A stretch of 64,000 nucleotides of DNA from Marisediminicola sp040546025 (GTDB taxonomy: Bacteria > Actinomycetota > Actinomycetes > Actinomycetales > Microbacteriaceae). The DNA is taken from positions 45,224-109,223 of the forward strand of contig NZ_JBEPNA010000010.1 in NCBI RefSeq assembly GCF_040546025.1, written 5' to 3'. Below the pieces are notes generated by a model that was not told the DNA's origin, searched no databases, and was given only the letters and a program-made list of their open reading frames with translations. The stretch's first letter is position 1. Every line of letters starts with the position of its first letter. Below, piece by piece: positions 42,365 through 49,894 of the stretch. Made by a program: the position numbers and the translations under genes.

Positions 42365-43747
42365 ATGACCAAGCTCAGACTCGCCATCGTCGGCGCCGGT
42401 CCGGCCGGAATCTACGCCGCCGACATCCTGCTGAAGGCCGAGCGCAAGTTCGAGGTTTCCATTGACCTGTTCGAGCAGCTTCCCGCGCCCTACGGCCTCG
42501 TCAGGTATGGTGTCGCGCCCGATCACCCGCGGATCAAGGGCATCATCAATGCCCTGCGGGAGGTGCTCGACACCGGCCGCATCCGCCTCTTCGGCAACGT
42601 TCTCTATGGCCGCGACATCACGCTCGCCGACCTGAAGAAGCACTACAACGCCGTGATCTTCGCCACCGGCGCGGTGAGGGACGCCGCGCTGCCGATTCCT
42701 GGAACCGAACTCGACGGCAGCTATGGCGCCGCGGAGTTCGTCAGCTGGTACGACGGGCATCCCGACTTCCCGCGCGAGTGGCCGCTCGAGCACCGGGAGG
42801 TCGCGGTGATCGGCAACGGTAACGTCGCGCTCGACGTCGCCCGCACCCTCGCAAAGCCCGCGGACGACCTGCTGTCGACCGAGATCCCGGCGAATGTCTA
42901 CGAGGGCCTCAAGCGCTCGAAGGTCACCGACGTGCACGTTTTTGGGCGCCGCGGGCCGGCGCAGGTCAAGTTCACCCCTCTCGAACTGCGCGAGCTCGGC
43001 GAGATGCGCGACGTCGACGTGATCGTGCACGACGAGGACTTCGAGCTGGATGCCGCGTCCATCGCAGCGATCGAGACGAACAAGCAGATCTTCGTGCTCA
43101 ACAAAGTGCTCAATTCCTGGCGCACCCGCGAGTCCACGGGTGCCTCCCGCCGCTTGCACCTGCACTTCTGGGCGAAGCCGCTCGAGATCCTCGGCACCGA
43201 TGCGGTGGAGGCGTTCCGGTACGAGCGCACCCGGCCCGACGGCGAGGGCGGCGTCGTCGGCACGGGCGAGATCCGCGAAATTCCCGTGCAGGCCGTCTAC
43301 CGGGCGGTCGGGTACTTCGGGTCCCCGCTCCCGGAGATCCCGTTCGACAGCAGGCACGGTGTCGTCCCCAATCGTGAGGGCCAGGTCATCGACGACAACG
43401 ACGAGCAGGTCCACGGCGTGTACGCCACCGGATGGATCAAGCGCGGCCCGGTCGGCCTCATCGGGCACACCAAGAGCGACGCCATGGAGACCATCCGCAA
43501 CGTCATCAACGACCAGGCGAACTGGTGGTCCCCCGCCCTGCCCGACGAGGCAGCCGTCACCGAGCTGCTCCGCAGCCGCGGTGTCGAGTACACCGACCTG
43601 AACGGCTGGCGCCACCTCGACGAGCATGAGCTCGCACTCGGCGAGGCGGAGGGGCGCCTGCGCGTCAAGGTTGTCCCGCGCGAGGAGATGGTGCGGGTAT
43701 CGAACGCGCCTCTCGCCACCGCGGCCGGTCCGCGGGCGGACGGCTAG
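42365..43747 (+). CDS. Ferredoxin/flavodoxin-NADP+ reductase-like flavoprotein (FprA type)
   Basis: A 460-residue FAD- and NADP-binding enzyme of the adrenodoxin-reductase family. FAD site LAIVGAGPAGIYAA (near residue 5), NADP site VAVIGNGNVALDVA (about 145), and the second FAD site ATGWIKRGPVGLIGHTKSDA are in order. It passes electrons from NADPH to ferredoxins. ATG 42365 has GAAAGGAC before it and lies 10 bases behind the polyprenyl synthase. Confidence 0.93.
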   Translation: MTKLRLAIVGAGPAGIYAADILLKAERKFEVSIDLFEQLPAPYGLVRYGVAPDHPRIKGIINALREVLDTGRIRLFGNVLYGRDITLADLKKHYNAVIFATGAVRDAALPIPGTELDGSYGAAEFVSWYDGHPDFPREWPLEHREVAVIGNGNVALDVARTLAKPADDLLSTEIPANVYEGLKRSKVTDVHVFGRRGPAQVKFTPLELRELGEMRDVDVIVHDEDFELDAASIAAIETNKQIFVLNKVLNSWRTRESTGASRRLHLHFWAKPLEILGTDAVEAFRYERTRPDGEGGVVGTGEIREIPVQAVYRAVGYFGSPLPEIPFDSRHGVVPNREGQVIDDNDEQVHGVYATGWIKRGPVGLIGHTKSDAMETIRNVINDQANWWSPALPDEAAVTELLRSRGVEYTDLNGWRHLDEHELALGEAEGRLRVKVVPREEMVRVSNAPLATAAGPRADG

Positions 43748-43945
43748 ACCGGTGCCACCGGTCCGGCACGGGCGGGCCGGGTCGCAGCGACACAGCCTCG
43801 CTTCCGCCACGAAATGTTGGCGTCGGGGTTGTCCCAGACCTTGACGATCGCCCACGCCACGCCACGCCACGCCACGCCACGGCGCCGGCGAGCCCGGTGA
43901 GTATGGCGACTCCACCAGCGCGACCACGATGACGGGCGGCTGCAT
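43744..43945 (-). pseudogene. Remnant of a small membrane protein gene, frame broken at a pentanucleotide repeat
   Basis: Reading leftward from ATG 43945 (ribosome-binding site GGAAGGGG), the protein begins MQPPVIVVALV. Two other frames then carry the rest: GVAILTGLAGAVAW, and finally AIVKVWDNPDANISWRKRG up to a stop at 43744. The second break coincides with five copies of GCCAC (plus strand, 43856-43880); four copies would keep this part in frame. An intact ancestor would be a 60-70 residue single-helix protein. This stretch and 43946-44064 hold no other gene. Confidence 0.45.
43856..43880. repeat. Pentanucleotide tandem repeat (GCCAC)x5
   Basis: Five perfect copies, with an extra imperfect CCCAC on the left. 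The tract lies within the broken small gene, and its unit length of five bases shifts the frame with each gain or loss. Confidence 0.85.
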
Positions 43946-44064
43946 CACGTCCCCTTCCAGGCCGGTTCACGGCCACGAGCGTCACCTGGGAGAGGCCCCC
44001 AGACGACCACCGCCGTTAGGGCGAGCACGACGAGCGCCTGAGCCCTGCGGCTGCCGCACTGGGG

Positions 44065-45528
44065 CTACTGAACGACCGAGCTGAGCCGAGCAAGGTTGTC
44101 GAGCACCTTGGAGCGGAAAGGCCGCTCGAGCCACTCGTCGAGGGTGAGCTCGCGGCTGACCTCCCGATAGCCGTCCTCGATCTCGCGCAGTGCGGTGATG
44201 AACGTCGCACCACGCACCATGATCGAAATCTCGAGGTTGAGGCTGAACGACCGCATGTCCATGTTGCTCGAGCCGATCACCGCGACATCCTCGTCGATCG
44301 TGAAGTGCTTCGCGTGAAGCACCGTCGGCGCCGGGTAGAGCCAGATGCGCACGCCCGCCCGCAGCAGCACCTCGTAGTAGCTTCGCTGGGCGTGGTAGAC
44401 GGCGGGCTGATCGGCGACCTCGGACACGAACAGCTGCACGTCGAGCCCGCGCTGGGCGGCCGTCGTGATGGCGTACAGCATCGAGTCATCCGGCACGAAA
44501 TAGGGACTCGTGACGATGATGCGCTCCTGCGCGTTGTAGAGCAGCGCGTTGAACAGGCGCAGGTTGTTCTCGCCGTCGAATCCGGGGCCGCTCGGAACCA
44601 CTTGCGCGTCGAGCCCCTGCCGCTCCTCGGAATCCGCCACCGGCTGTGTTTCGCGCAGCAGCAGCTCGTCGGTCTCGCTGTACCAGTCGGTGACGAACAG
44701 CGCGTTGATGCCGGCGACGATAGGCCCGTCGAAGCGCACCATGACGTCCTTCCACCGAAGCCCGCGCTTGATGTTGCCCGGTTTGTTGTAGCTGCGGTCG
44801 ATCATGTTCTGCGACCCCGTGAAGGCGCGGATGCCGTCGATGACGAGGAGCTTGCGATGGTTGCGCAGGTCGGGCCGCTGGTAGCGCCCGCGCCAGGGCT
44901 GCACCGGGAGCATGAGCTGCCATTCGACGCCGATCCGTTTCAGCGCGCGGATCGTGCGCCGGTATCCGGGAGCGCGCAGGGAGGCGATGTGGTCGAGCAG
45001 CACCCGAACCGTGACGCCCCGCTGCACGGCGGACTCGAGCGCGTCGAAGAACGGCTTCGTCGTGGGGTCGAGGGAGATGATATAGAACTCCGCGTGCACA
45101 AACCTCTTCGCTTCGTTCACCGCCTGCGTCATCGCCTCGAGCGACTCGTCATAGTCGGGATACATTCTCGCGCTGTTGCCGCCGACGAGGGGCATCGCTC
45201 CGAGCGTGCGGTTGAGCTCGACGACCGGCCTGAGCCAGTCGGGCCAGGGTGGGTCGACCGAGACGTCTTCCATTCCATCGGTCGTCTCGATGATGTACTT
45301 GTTGATCTCGAGCTGCTTATCCCGACGTTGCTTCGGCAGCTTGGTGCTTCCGAGCAGAAGGAAGAGCAGGAATCCCACGTAGGGGATCAGGAAGATCGCC
45401 AGGAGCCAGGCCGCCGCGGTTTGGGGGCGGCGGTTGATAGGCACCACGATGAGGGCGACGACGCGCACCGTCACATCGACGATGATCGCGAGCGCGGCGA
45501 CAAGCGGCACGATCCAGGCGGAGTCCAT
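44065..45528 (-). CDS. cls: Cardiolipin synthase
   Basis: A 487-residue membrane-bound enzyme that transfers a phosphatidyl group to make cardiolipin. Two N-terminal helices (PLDc_N) precede two phospholipase-D motifs: HRKLLVIDGIRAFTGSQN and HAKHFTIDEDVAVIGSSN, both with the complete HxKxxxxD. The length is typical for bacterial Cls (about 480). The start ATG 45528 is 6 bases behind TACACT. Confidence 0.95.
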   Translation of the reverse strand: MDSAWIVPLVAALAIIVDVTVRVVALIVVPINRRPQTAAAWLLAIFLIPYVGFLLFLLLGSTKLPKQRRDKQLEINKYIIETTDGMEDVSVDPPWPDWLRPVVELNRTLGAMPLVGGNSARMYPDYDESLEAMTQAVNEAKRFVHAEFYIISLDPTTKPFFDALESAVQRGVTVRVLLDHIASLRAPGYRRTIRALKRIGVEWQLMLPVQPWRGRYQRPDLRNHRKLLVIDGIRAFTGSQNMIDRSYNKPGNIKRGLRWKDVMVRFDGPIVAGINALFVTDWYSETDELLLRETQPVADSEERQGLDAQVVPSGPGFDGENNLRLFNALLYNAQERIIVTSPYFVPDDSMLYAITTAAQRGLDVQLFVSEVADQPAVYHAQRSYYEVLLRAGVRIWLYPAPTVLHAKHFTIDEDVAVIGSSNMDMRSFSLNLEISIMVRGATFITALREIEDGYREVSRELTLDEWLERPFRSKVLDNLARLSSVVQ

Positions 45529-45534
45529 TTTCGA

Positions 45535-45540
45535 AGTGTA
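45535..45540 (-). promoter_or_regulatory. -10 box of cls, leaderless start
   Basis: TACACT (minus strand) ends 6 bases before ATG 45528. Confidence 0.5.
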
Positions 45541-45584
45541 TCGACGGGCGCGCGTTGGTCAGTGCTGCCGAGCGGGTTCGGCTG

Positions 45585-46073
45585 TCAGCGGAAGTTCACA
45601 AACTGAAGGGCGACGTCGAGATCCTTGCCCTTGAGCAGCGCCATCGTTGACTGCAGATCGTCGCGGCTCTTCGACGAGACGCGAAGCTCATCGCCCTGGA
45701 TCTGGCTCTTGACCGTCTTCGGCCCCTCGTCTCGGATGATCTTGGCGATCTTCTTTGCATCATCGGACCCGATGCCGTTCTTGAGGCCGACCTCGATGCG
45801 GTACTCCTTGCCCGAGGGGTAGGGTTCACCGGCGTCGAGACTCCGCAGTGTGATGCCGCGCTTGATCATCTTCGCCTCGAGAACCTCGAGCACGGCCTTC
45901 ACTCGCTCCTCGGCGCTAGCCTTGAGCAGGAGCTTCTCCCCGCTCCACTGCACCGACGCCCCGACGTTCTTGAAGTCGTAGCGCTGCGCGATCTCCTTCT
46001 GGGCCTGGTTGACGGCGTTCTCCGCCTCCATGTGGTCGACCTTGCTGACGATGTCGAAAGTGGAATCTGCCAT
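45585..46073 (-). CDS. YajQ-family nucleotide-binding protein
   Basis: A 162-residue protein with two ferredoxin-like halves, starting DIVSKVDHMEAENAVNQA, with IAQRYDFKN and the C-terminal QGDELRVSSKSRDDLQSTMALLK. Members bind cyclic di-GMP in some Gram-negative bacteria; in actinobacteria the ligand is not established. Its start codon ATG 46073 is 6 bases after TAAGCT. Confidence 0.95.
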   Translation of the reverse strand: MADSTFDIVSKVDHMEAENAVNQAQKEIAQRYDFKNVGASVQWSGEKLLLKASAEERVKAVLEVLEAKMIKRGITLRSLDAGEPYPSGKEYRIEVGLKNGIGSDDAKKIAKIIRDEGPKTVKSQIQGDELRVSSKSRDDLQSTMALLKGKDLDVALQFVNFR

Positions 46074-46079
46074 GCGATC

Positions 46080-46085
46080 AGCTTA
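46080..46085 (-). promoter_or_regulatory. -10 box of the yajQ-type gene, leaderless start
   Basis: TAAGCT (minus strand) ends 6 bases before ATG 46073. Confidence 0.5.
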
Positions 46086-46114
46086 ACCTCCGATCGACTC
46101 CTGGTCGCCGGCGG

Positions 46115-47140
46115 TCAGTGGACGGTCGGGCCCGGCGTCGCGGTGCTCGAACGCACGATGAGCTCGAACGGCAGCGGAGTGTTGAGGGAGGGCGACGGCG
46201 CGCGGGTGGGGTGCAGTTGGTCCATGAGGATCTCGACCGCACGGCGGCCCTGGAGCGCCGGGAACTGGGCGACGGTGCTGAGCCCGAAGAACCCGCTCAG
46301 CTCATGGTCATCGATGCCAATCACCGAGACATCCTGCGGCACCCGCAACCCCAGGTCGCGGGCGGCGAGGATCGCGCCGATCGCCATCTCGTCCGAGGCG
46401 GCGAATATCGCTGTCGGGCGTTTGTGCGGACTGCCCAGCAACTGTTTGGCCGTTGCGTACCCATCCTGGAGCGTGAAGTCGGCGTAGGTGATGAGGTCGG
46501 GATCGACCGGGATCCCTGCGGACTCGAGTGCCGCCTGATACCCCTCCCTGCGGTTCGTCGGCAGGTGGAACGCGGCGCCCCGGTCTTCGTTTCCGCCGAG
46601 ATGGGCGATGTCGCGATGCCCGAGGGCGATGAGGTGACCGGTGGCGAGGCGTGCCACCTCGACGTCGTCGATGCTCAGCGTGTGCACGCCAGCCAATGGG
46701 CCGCCCACCCCGACGGTCGGCTTGTTCACCTCGAGCAGGCTCGCCACCTCGTCCCTCGTGAGTTCGAGCGAGATCGCGATGACGGCGTCGACCCGCTTGC
46801 GCAGCAGGAAGTCATCAAAGACACTCCGGCGCTCCTCGCCGCCGCCGCCGAGGTTGTAGAGGGTGAGATCGTAGCCGTAGCCCATGAGCGCACTCTGGGC
46901 GCCCTCGACGACGCTGGAGAAGAACCACCTGTTGAGGAAGGGAATGACGACGCCGACATTCCGGGTGCGCCCTGTTGCAAGGCCTGAAGCGTTGGAGCTG
47001 ACGACGTAGCCGATCTCCTTCGCCGCGGCGATGACCCGTTCTCGCGTCGCGGGCGAAACCTGGCCGCGGCCGCTCAGGGCGCGACTCACGGTCGCTGTGG
47101 ACACTCCTGCCCGCAGGGCAACCTCGTCTATGCCGGGCAC
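46115..47140 (-). CDS. LacI-family transcriptional regulator
   Basis: A 341-residue repressor. The N-terminal HTH and hinge are IDEVALRAGVSTATVSRAL and ALSGRGQVSPATRERV, followed by a periplasmic-binding-protein-like sugar domain (about 60-341). GTG 47140 has a GAGGAGAG ribosome-binding site. No sugar genes flank it directly, but LacI-type operators stand before the maltose-type genes 4.5 kb away (51.7-51.8 kb), so these are plausible targets. That link is inference. Confidence 0.92.
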   Translation of the reverse strand: MPGIDEVALRAGVSTATVSRALSGRGQVSPATRERVIAAAKEIGYVVSSNASGLATGRTRNVGVVIPFLNRWFFSSVVEGAQSALMGYGYDLTLYNLGGGGEERRSVFDDFLLRKRVDAVIAISLELTRDEVASLLEVNKPTVGVGGPLAGVHTLSIDDVEVARLATGHLIALGHRDIAHLGGNEDRGAAFHLPTNRREGYQAALESAGIPVDPDLITYADFTLQDGYATAKQLLGSPHKRPTAIFAASDEMAIGAILAARDLGLRVPQDVSVIGIDDHELSGFFGLSTVAQFPALQGRRAVEILMDQLHPTRAPSPSLNTPLPFELIVRSSTATPGPTVH

Positions 47141-47254
47141 TGCTCTCTCCTCGGTCGGTGAGCCGATACTAGCGGCGTTCTGAAGAGGCGCTCTGGCGTT
47201 GTATCCTTGATCCGCGCCTTCGGTTGGTGATTACATTTGGTCGGATGCGCACCT

Positions 47255-47336
47255 GGCAAGTTACCCAAGTGGCCAAAGGGATCTGACTGTAAATCAGCCG
47301 TCTTAGACTTCGCAGGTTCGAATCCTGCACTTGCCA
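47255..47336 (+). tRNA. tRNA-Tyr (anticodon GTA)
   Basis: Eighty-two bases with acceptor GGCAAGT/ACTTGCC, anticodon arm CTGA-CTGTAAA-TCAG, a long variable arm as expected for class II tRNA-Tyr, and T arm GCAGG-TTCGAAT-CCTGC. Confidence 0.97.
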
Positions 47337-47356
47337 CAGAACAGATTGATGGGAGA

Positions 47357-47386
47357 AGGGCCCGGCGTCACGCCGGGCCTTTTTTC
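47357..47386 (+). terminator. Rho-independent terminator behind tRNA-Tyr
   Basis: A 9-bp stem GGCCCGGCG/CGCCGGGCC with a 3-base loop TCA, followed by seven T bases. It is directly upstream of the inositol-monophosphatase-like gene. Confidence 0.9.
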
Positions 47387-47409
47387 GTAAGTTTCCCAGG
47401 AGGAGAATT

Positions 47410-48228
47410 GTGGCCGTCGAAGAGCTTCTGAATCTCGCCCGCGATACCGCCATCCGCGCCGGAGCGCTCGCGGCCCGGCGACGATTCGAGGGCGTCGAGG
47501 TTGCCGCGAGCAAATCGTCCCCGGAGGACATCGTCACGCACGCTGACCGCGAGACCGAGGCTCTCATCCGGAGCCTTCTCGCCGAGGCGCGGCCGCAGGA
47601 CGGCTTCTTCGGCGAGGAGAGCGACGCGGATGCCGGAACGAGCGGCCTCACCTGGATCGTCGATCCGATCGACGGCACGGTGAACTACCTCTACGGCGCG
47701 CCCCACTACGCAGTGAGCATCGCCGTCGTCGAGGGTGACCCGGATCCGGCATCCTGGCGCGCGATCGCCGGAGCCGTCGTGAATCCTGCGATCGACGAGG
47801 TCTACACGGCCAGCGCGGGCGGAGGCGCGTACCTGGGTGCCCGTCGGCTGCGGGTGATCGAGGCGGAGCTCCCCCTGGCCCTGGTTGGAACGGGCTTCGC
47901 CTATTCCGCCGAAACGCGCCGCGAGCAGGCCGATGTGTTGGTGCACCTCATCTCGAAGGTGCGCGACATCCGCCGGGCCGGGACGGCATCGCTCGACCTC
48001 TGCGCGGTGGCCACCGGCCGTATCAACGCTTACTACGAGCGAGGCCTGGCGCCCTGGGATCATGCCGCCGGCGCATTGATTGCAGAGGAGGCGGGTGCGA
48101 CAGTGACCGGTCTGCGCGGCGCGCCGGCCGGACGGGAATTTCTCCTTGCGGCCCCGCCCCGCCTGGCCGCAACCCTCGAAACGCTGCTGGCTGCGCTTCA
48201 CCCAAGTCAGAAAAATTTGGGTATTTAG
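47410..48228 (+). CDS. Inositol monophosphatase family protein
   Basis: A 272-residue Mg-dependent phosphatase of the FIG superfamily. Metal motifs are complete: GEESD, WIVDPIDGTVNYLYG and WDHAAGALIAEEAGA. Activities in this family include inositol-1-phosphate, fructose-1,6-bisphosphate and histidinol-phosphate phosphatase. GTG 47410 has an excellent AGGAGGAG ribosome-binding site. Confidence 0.93.
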   Translation: MAVEELLNLARDTAIRAGALAARRRFEGVEVAASKSSPEDIVTHADRETEALIRSLLAEARPQDGFFGEESDADAGTSGLTWIVDPIDGTVNYLYGAPHYAVSIAVVEGDPDPASWRAIAGAVVNPAIDEVYTASAGGGAYLGARRLRVIEAELPLALVGTGFAYSAETRREQADVLVHLISKVRDIRRAGTASLDLCAVATGRINAYYERGLAPWDHAAGALIAEEAGATVTGLRGAPAGREFLLAAPPRLAATLETLLAALHPSQKNLGI

Positions 48229-48246
48229 GCCCTTTTCCGCTAGTCT
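48217..48246 (+). promoter_or_regulatory. Candidate promoter of the M23 peptidase leader
   Basis: TTGGGT (48217-48222) and TAGTCT (48241-48246) with 18 bases between them. The resulting leader to GTG 48423 would be about 170 bases, unusual in a window where many genes are leaderless. Confidence 0.45.
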
Positions 48247-48279
48247 TTACCCGTTCGTTATCTTTCGGTGATAATTCCC

Positions 48280-48338
48280 CGGAGGAATCACATAGATGTC
48301 CGGACCAGCCTGCATTGCTGAGCTGGTCCTATTTTTTG
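48280..48338 (+). promoter_or_regulatory. Attenuator-like leader of the M23 gene
   Basis: CCGGAGGAATC (a strong ribosome-binding site) and ATG 48296 begin a 67-codon leader frame. Six bases into it a terminator-like hairpin appears: GGACCAGC (48302-48309) and GCTGGTCC (48322-48329), followed by TATTTTTTG. A ribosome on the leader frame would open the hairpin. Such a position fits translation-dependent attenuation. Confidence 0.55.
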
Positions 48339-48422
48339 AGGAGCTTGGGTTTGTCGATTCGTGGATGCTGCATCAAGACGAGTTCGACGACACCGCCCAT
48401 GGCATTCGAGGTTCGATAGGTA

Positions 48423-49505
48423 GTGCGCAGCTTCGACTCCCTTCTCGGTACCCAGACCCCGGCCGAGACGCCCAACACCACGGCTCAGGCCAGCCCTGAC
48501 ACCGACGCCGTGAGCAGCCTCGCCGCCCAGTTCACCACCGCCACGTCGCCCATCGTCCCCGACGCCTCCGCAGAGGCTCCGGCCCTCACCCGCCGCGAAT
48601 TGCGCGAGCGCGACGCGAAGGCCGCTCGCCCGAAGCTGTTCGCGGCTACTGCGCCGCCACGTGCGAACCCGAAGCGCTCGGAGTCAGCCAGGGCACGGAC
48701 CGGCCGCTCCGCGAGGCGCCACGCGCCCACGTCGAGGGTCGTGCCCGCCGCAACGCCCGCTCCCACGCGCGCCTCGGCATCCCTCGCCGCGAAGACCTCC
48801 CACCTGAAGCGCCGCCTCCTCTCCAATCTCGCCACCGTCGGCGCCATGGCCGGCGTCGGGCTCATCCTCATCTCCACAACCGTTCCCGCCAACGCCTTCG
48901 CGCGTCCCGAGTCCTCCGTGAACGCGACCGCGGTCACCGAATCGACCGCCAAGACGCAGGAGCTCAAGGTCGAGGCTGCCGCGGCGCCCGAGATCACCCG
49001 AGACGGATACACCGTCGTCTCGCTTGTGCGCCAGGTTCAGGCACGCGCCGGCAGCCGCAGCTACAACTTCACCAACAACCCGACGAGCGCCATCCAGTGG
49101 CCATTCCCGGGTGGCTCGCCCATCACGAGCGGCTTCGGGCCGCGCCAGGTCGCGGGCTGCGGATTCTGCTCGACTTATCACCAGGGCCTCGACTTCACGC
49201 CCGGTGCCGTGCCGATCCAGGCGATCGCCGGAGGGGTTGTGAGCACTGTTCAGGTGTCGGACAGCGGCTTCGGCAATTACGTGGTCGTCGACCACATCGT
49301 CAATGGGCAGAAGGTCCAGTCGGCCTACGCCCACATGCAGTACGGATCGATCCAGGTTGCCGTCGGCCAGACAATCGGGGTCGGCGACATGATCGGCGTG
49401 GTGGGTAATTCCGGAGCCTCGACCGGAGTGCACCTCCACCTCGAGCTCCGCCTTGGCGGCGCCGCGGTCGACCCCTTCGCCTGGCTGCAGGCCAACGCCG
49501 GCTAA
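48423..49505 (+). CDS. M23-family (LytM-like) peptidoglycan endopeptidase
   Basis: A 360-residue envelope protein. A long Ala/Pro/Arg-rich cytosolic N-terminus (about 1-130), one transmembrane or signal-anchor helix (NLATVGAMAGVGLILISTTV), a linker, and the C-terminal M23 domain with the Zn ligands in HQGLDF and HLHLEL. It should cut cell-wall cross-links at the outer face. GTG 48423 is the first possible start because a TAG stands just upstream in frame. Weak ribosome-binding site (GAGG, about 11 bases away). Confidence 0.88.
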   Translation: MRSFDSLLGTQTPAETPNTTAQASPDTDAVSSLAAQFTTATSPIVPDASAEAPALTRRELRERDAKAARPKLFAATAPPRANPKRSESARARTGRSARRHAPTSRVVPAATPAPTRASASLAAKTSHLKRRLLSNLATVGAMAGVGLILISTTVPANAFARPESSVNATAVTESTAKTQELKVEAAAAPEITRDGYTVVSLVRQVQARAGSRSYNFTNNPTSAIQWPFPGGSPITSGFGPRQVAGCGFCSTYHQGLDFTPGAVPIQAIAGGVVSTVQVSDSGFGNYVVVDHIVNGQKVQSAYAHMQYGSIQVAVGQTIGVGDMIGVVGNSGASTGVHLHLELRLGGAAVDPFAWLQANAG

Positions 49506-49528
49506 CCGCCTCTTGGCGCCCTGACCTC

Positions 49529-49823
49529 CTTTCATAATTCAGGAGTGGGGGCTGACTGCCACTTTCAGGATTCAGGAGTTGGACCTAGTGGCGGCTGTCA
49601 AAATTCAGGAGTCTTGTCGGTGGATGCGACCGGGATCGGCCGGAAACGCCGACTTTGCAGCATCCGCTCGCTGGATCGCCAACTCAATCGTCCACTCGCC
49701 GGGCTGACCTCCTGAATTCCGAAGCCAGCCGTGGCCAATAACTCCTGAATTCTGAAAGCCTGCCGGGCTCAGCACTCCTGAATTATGAAAGCTCGCCCGG
49801 CCAGACCTCCTGAATGAAGAAAG
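49529..49823. repeat. Inverted cluster of the 17-base repeat (CTCCTGAATNATGAAAG family), 7 copies
   Basis: Three minus-oriented copies (49529-49545, 49562-49578, 49595-49611) face four plus-oriented copies (49710-49724, 49742-49758, 49775-49791, 49807-49823). Copies within a half are spaced 32-33 bases. The cluster fills the 389-base gap between the converging M23 and GH13 genes, which contains no gene. The family also occurs at 27.4-27.6 kb. Confidence 0.8.
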
Positions 49824-49894
49824 TGCGCCGCACACGGAAAAGTCCCGCCGCCCCACGCAGCGCGCAGGACGACGGGACCGTGGCCCGGGCTGGC

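Noticed and set aside
43851..43885. CRISPR or satellite DNA
   Set aside because: The unit is only five bases without spacers. It is a simple tandem repeat within a broken gene.
48217..48422. c-di-AMP (ydaO-type) riboswitch before the M23 gene
   Set aside because: Actinobacterial wall hydrolases often carry one, but I cannot find its conserved GC-rich blocks in this leader. Only the hairpin and short frame are supported.
49529..49823. CRISPR array
   Set aside because: Repeats are short, degenerate and occur in both orientations around a central axis. No cas gene is near.
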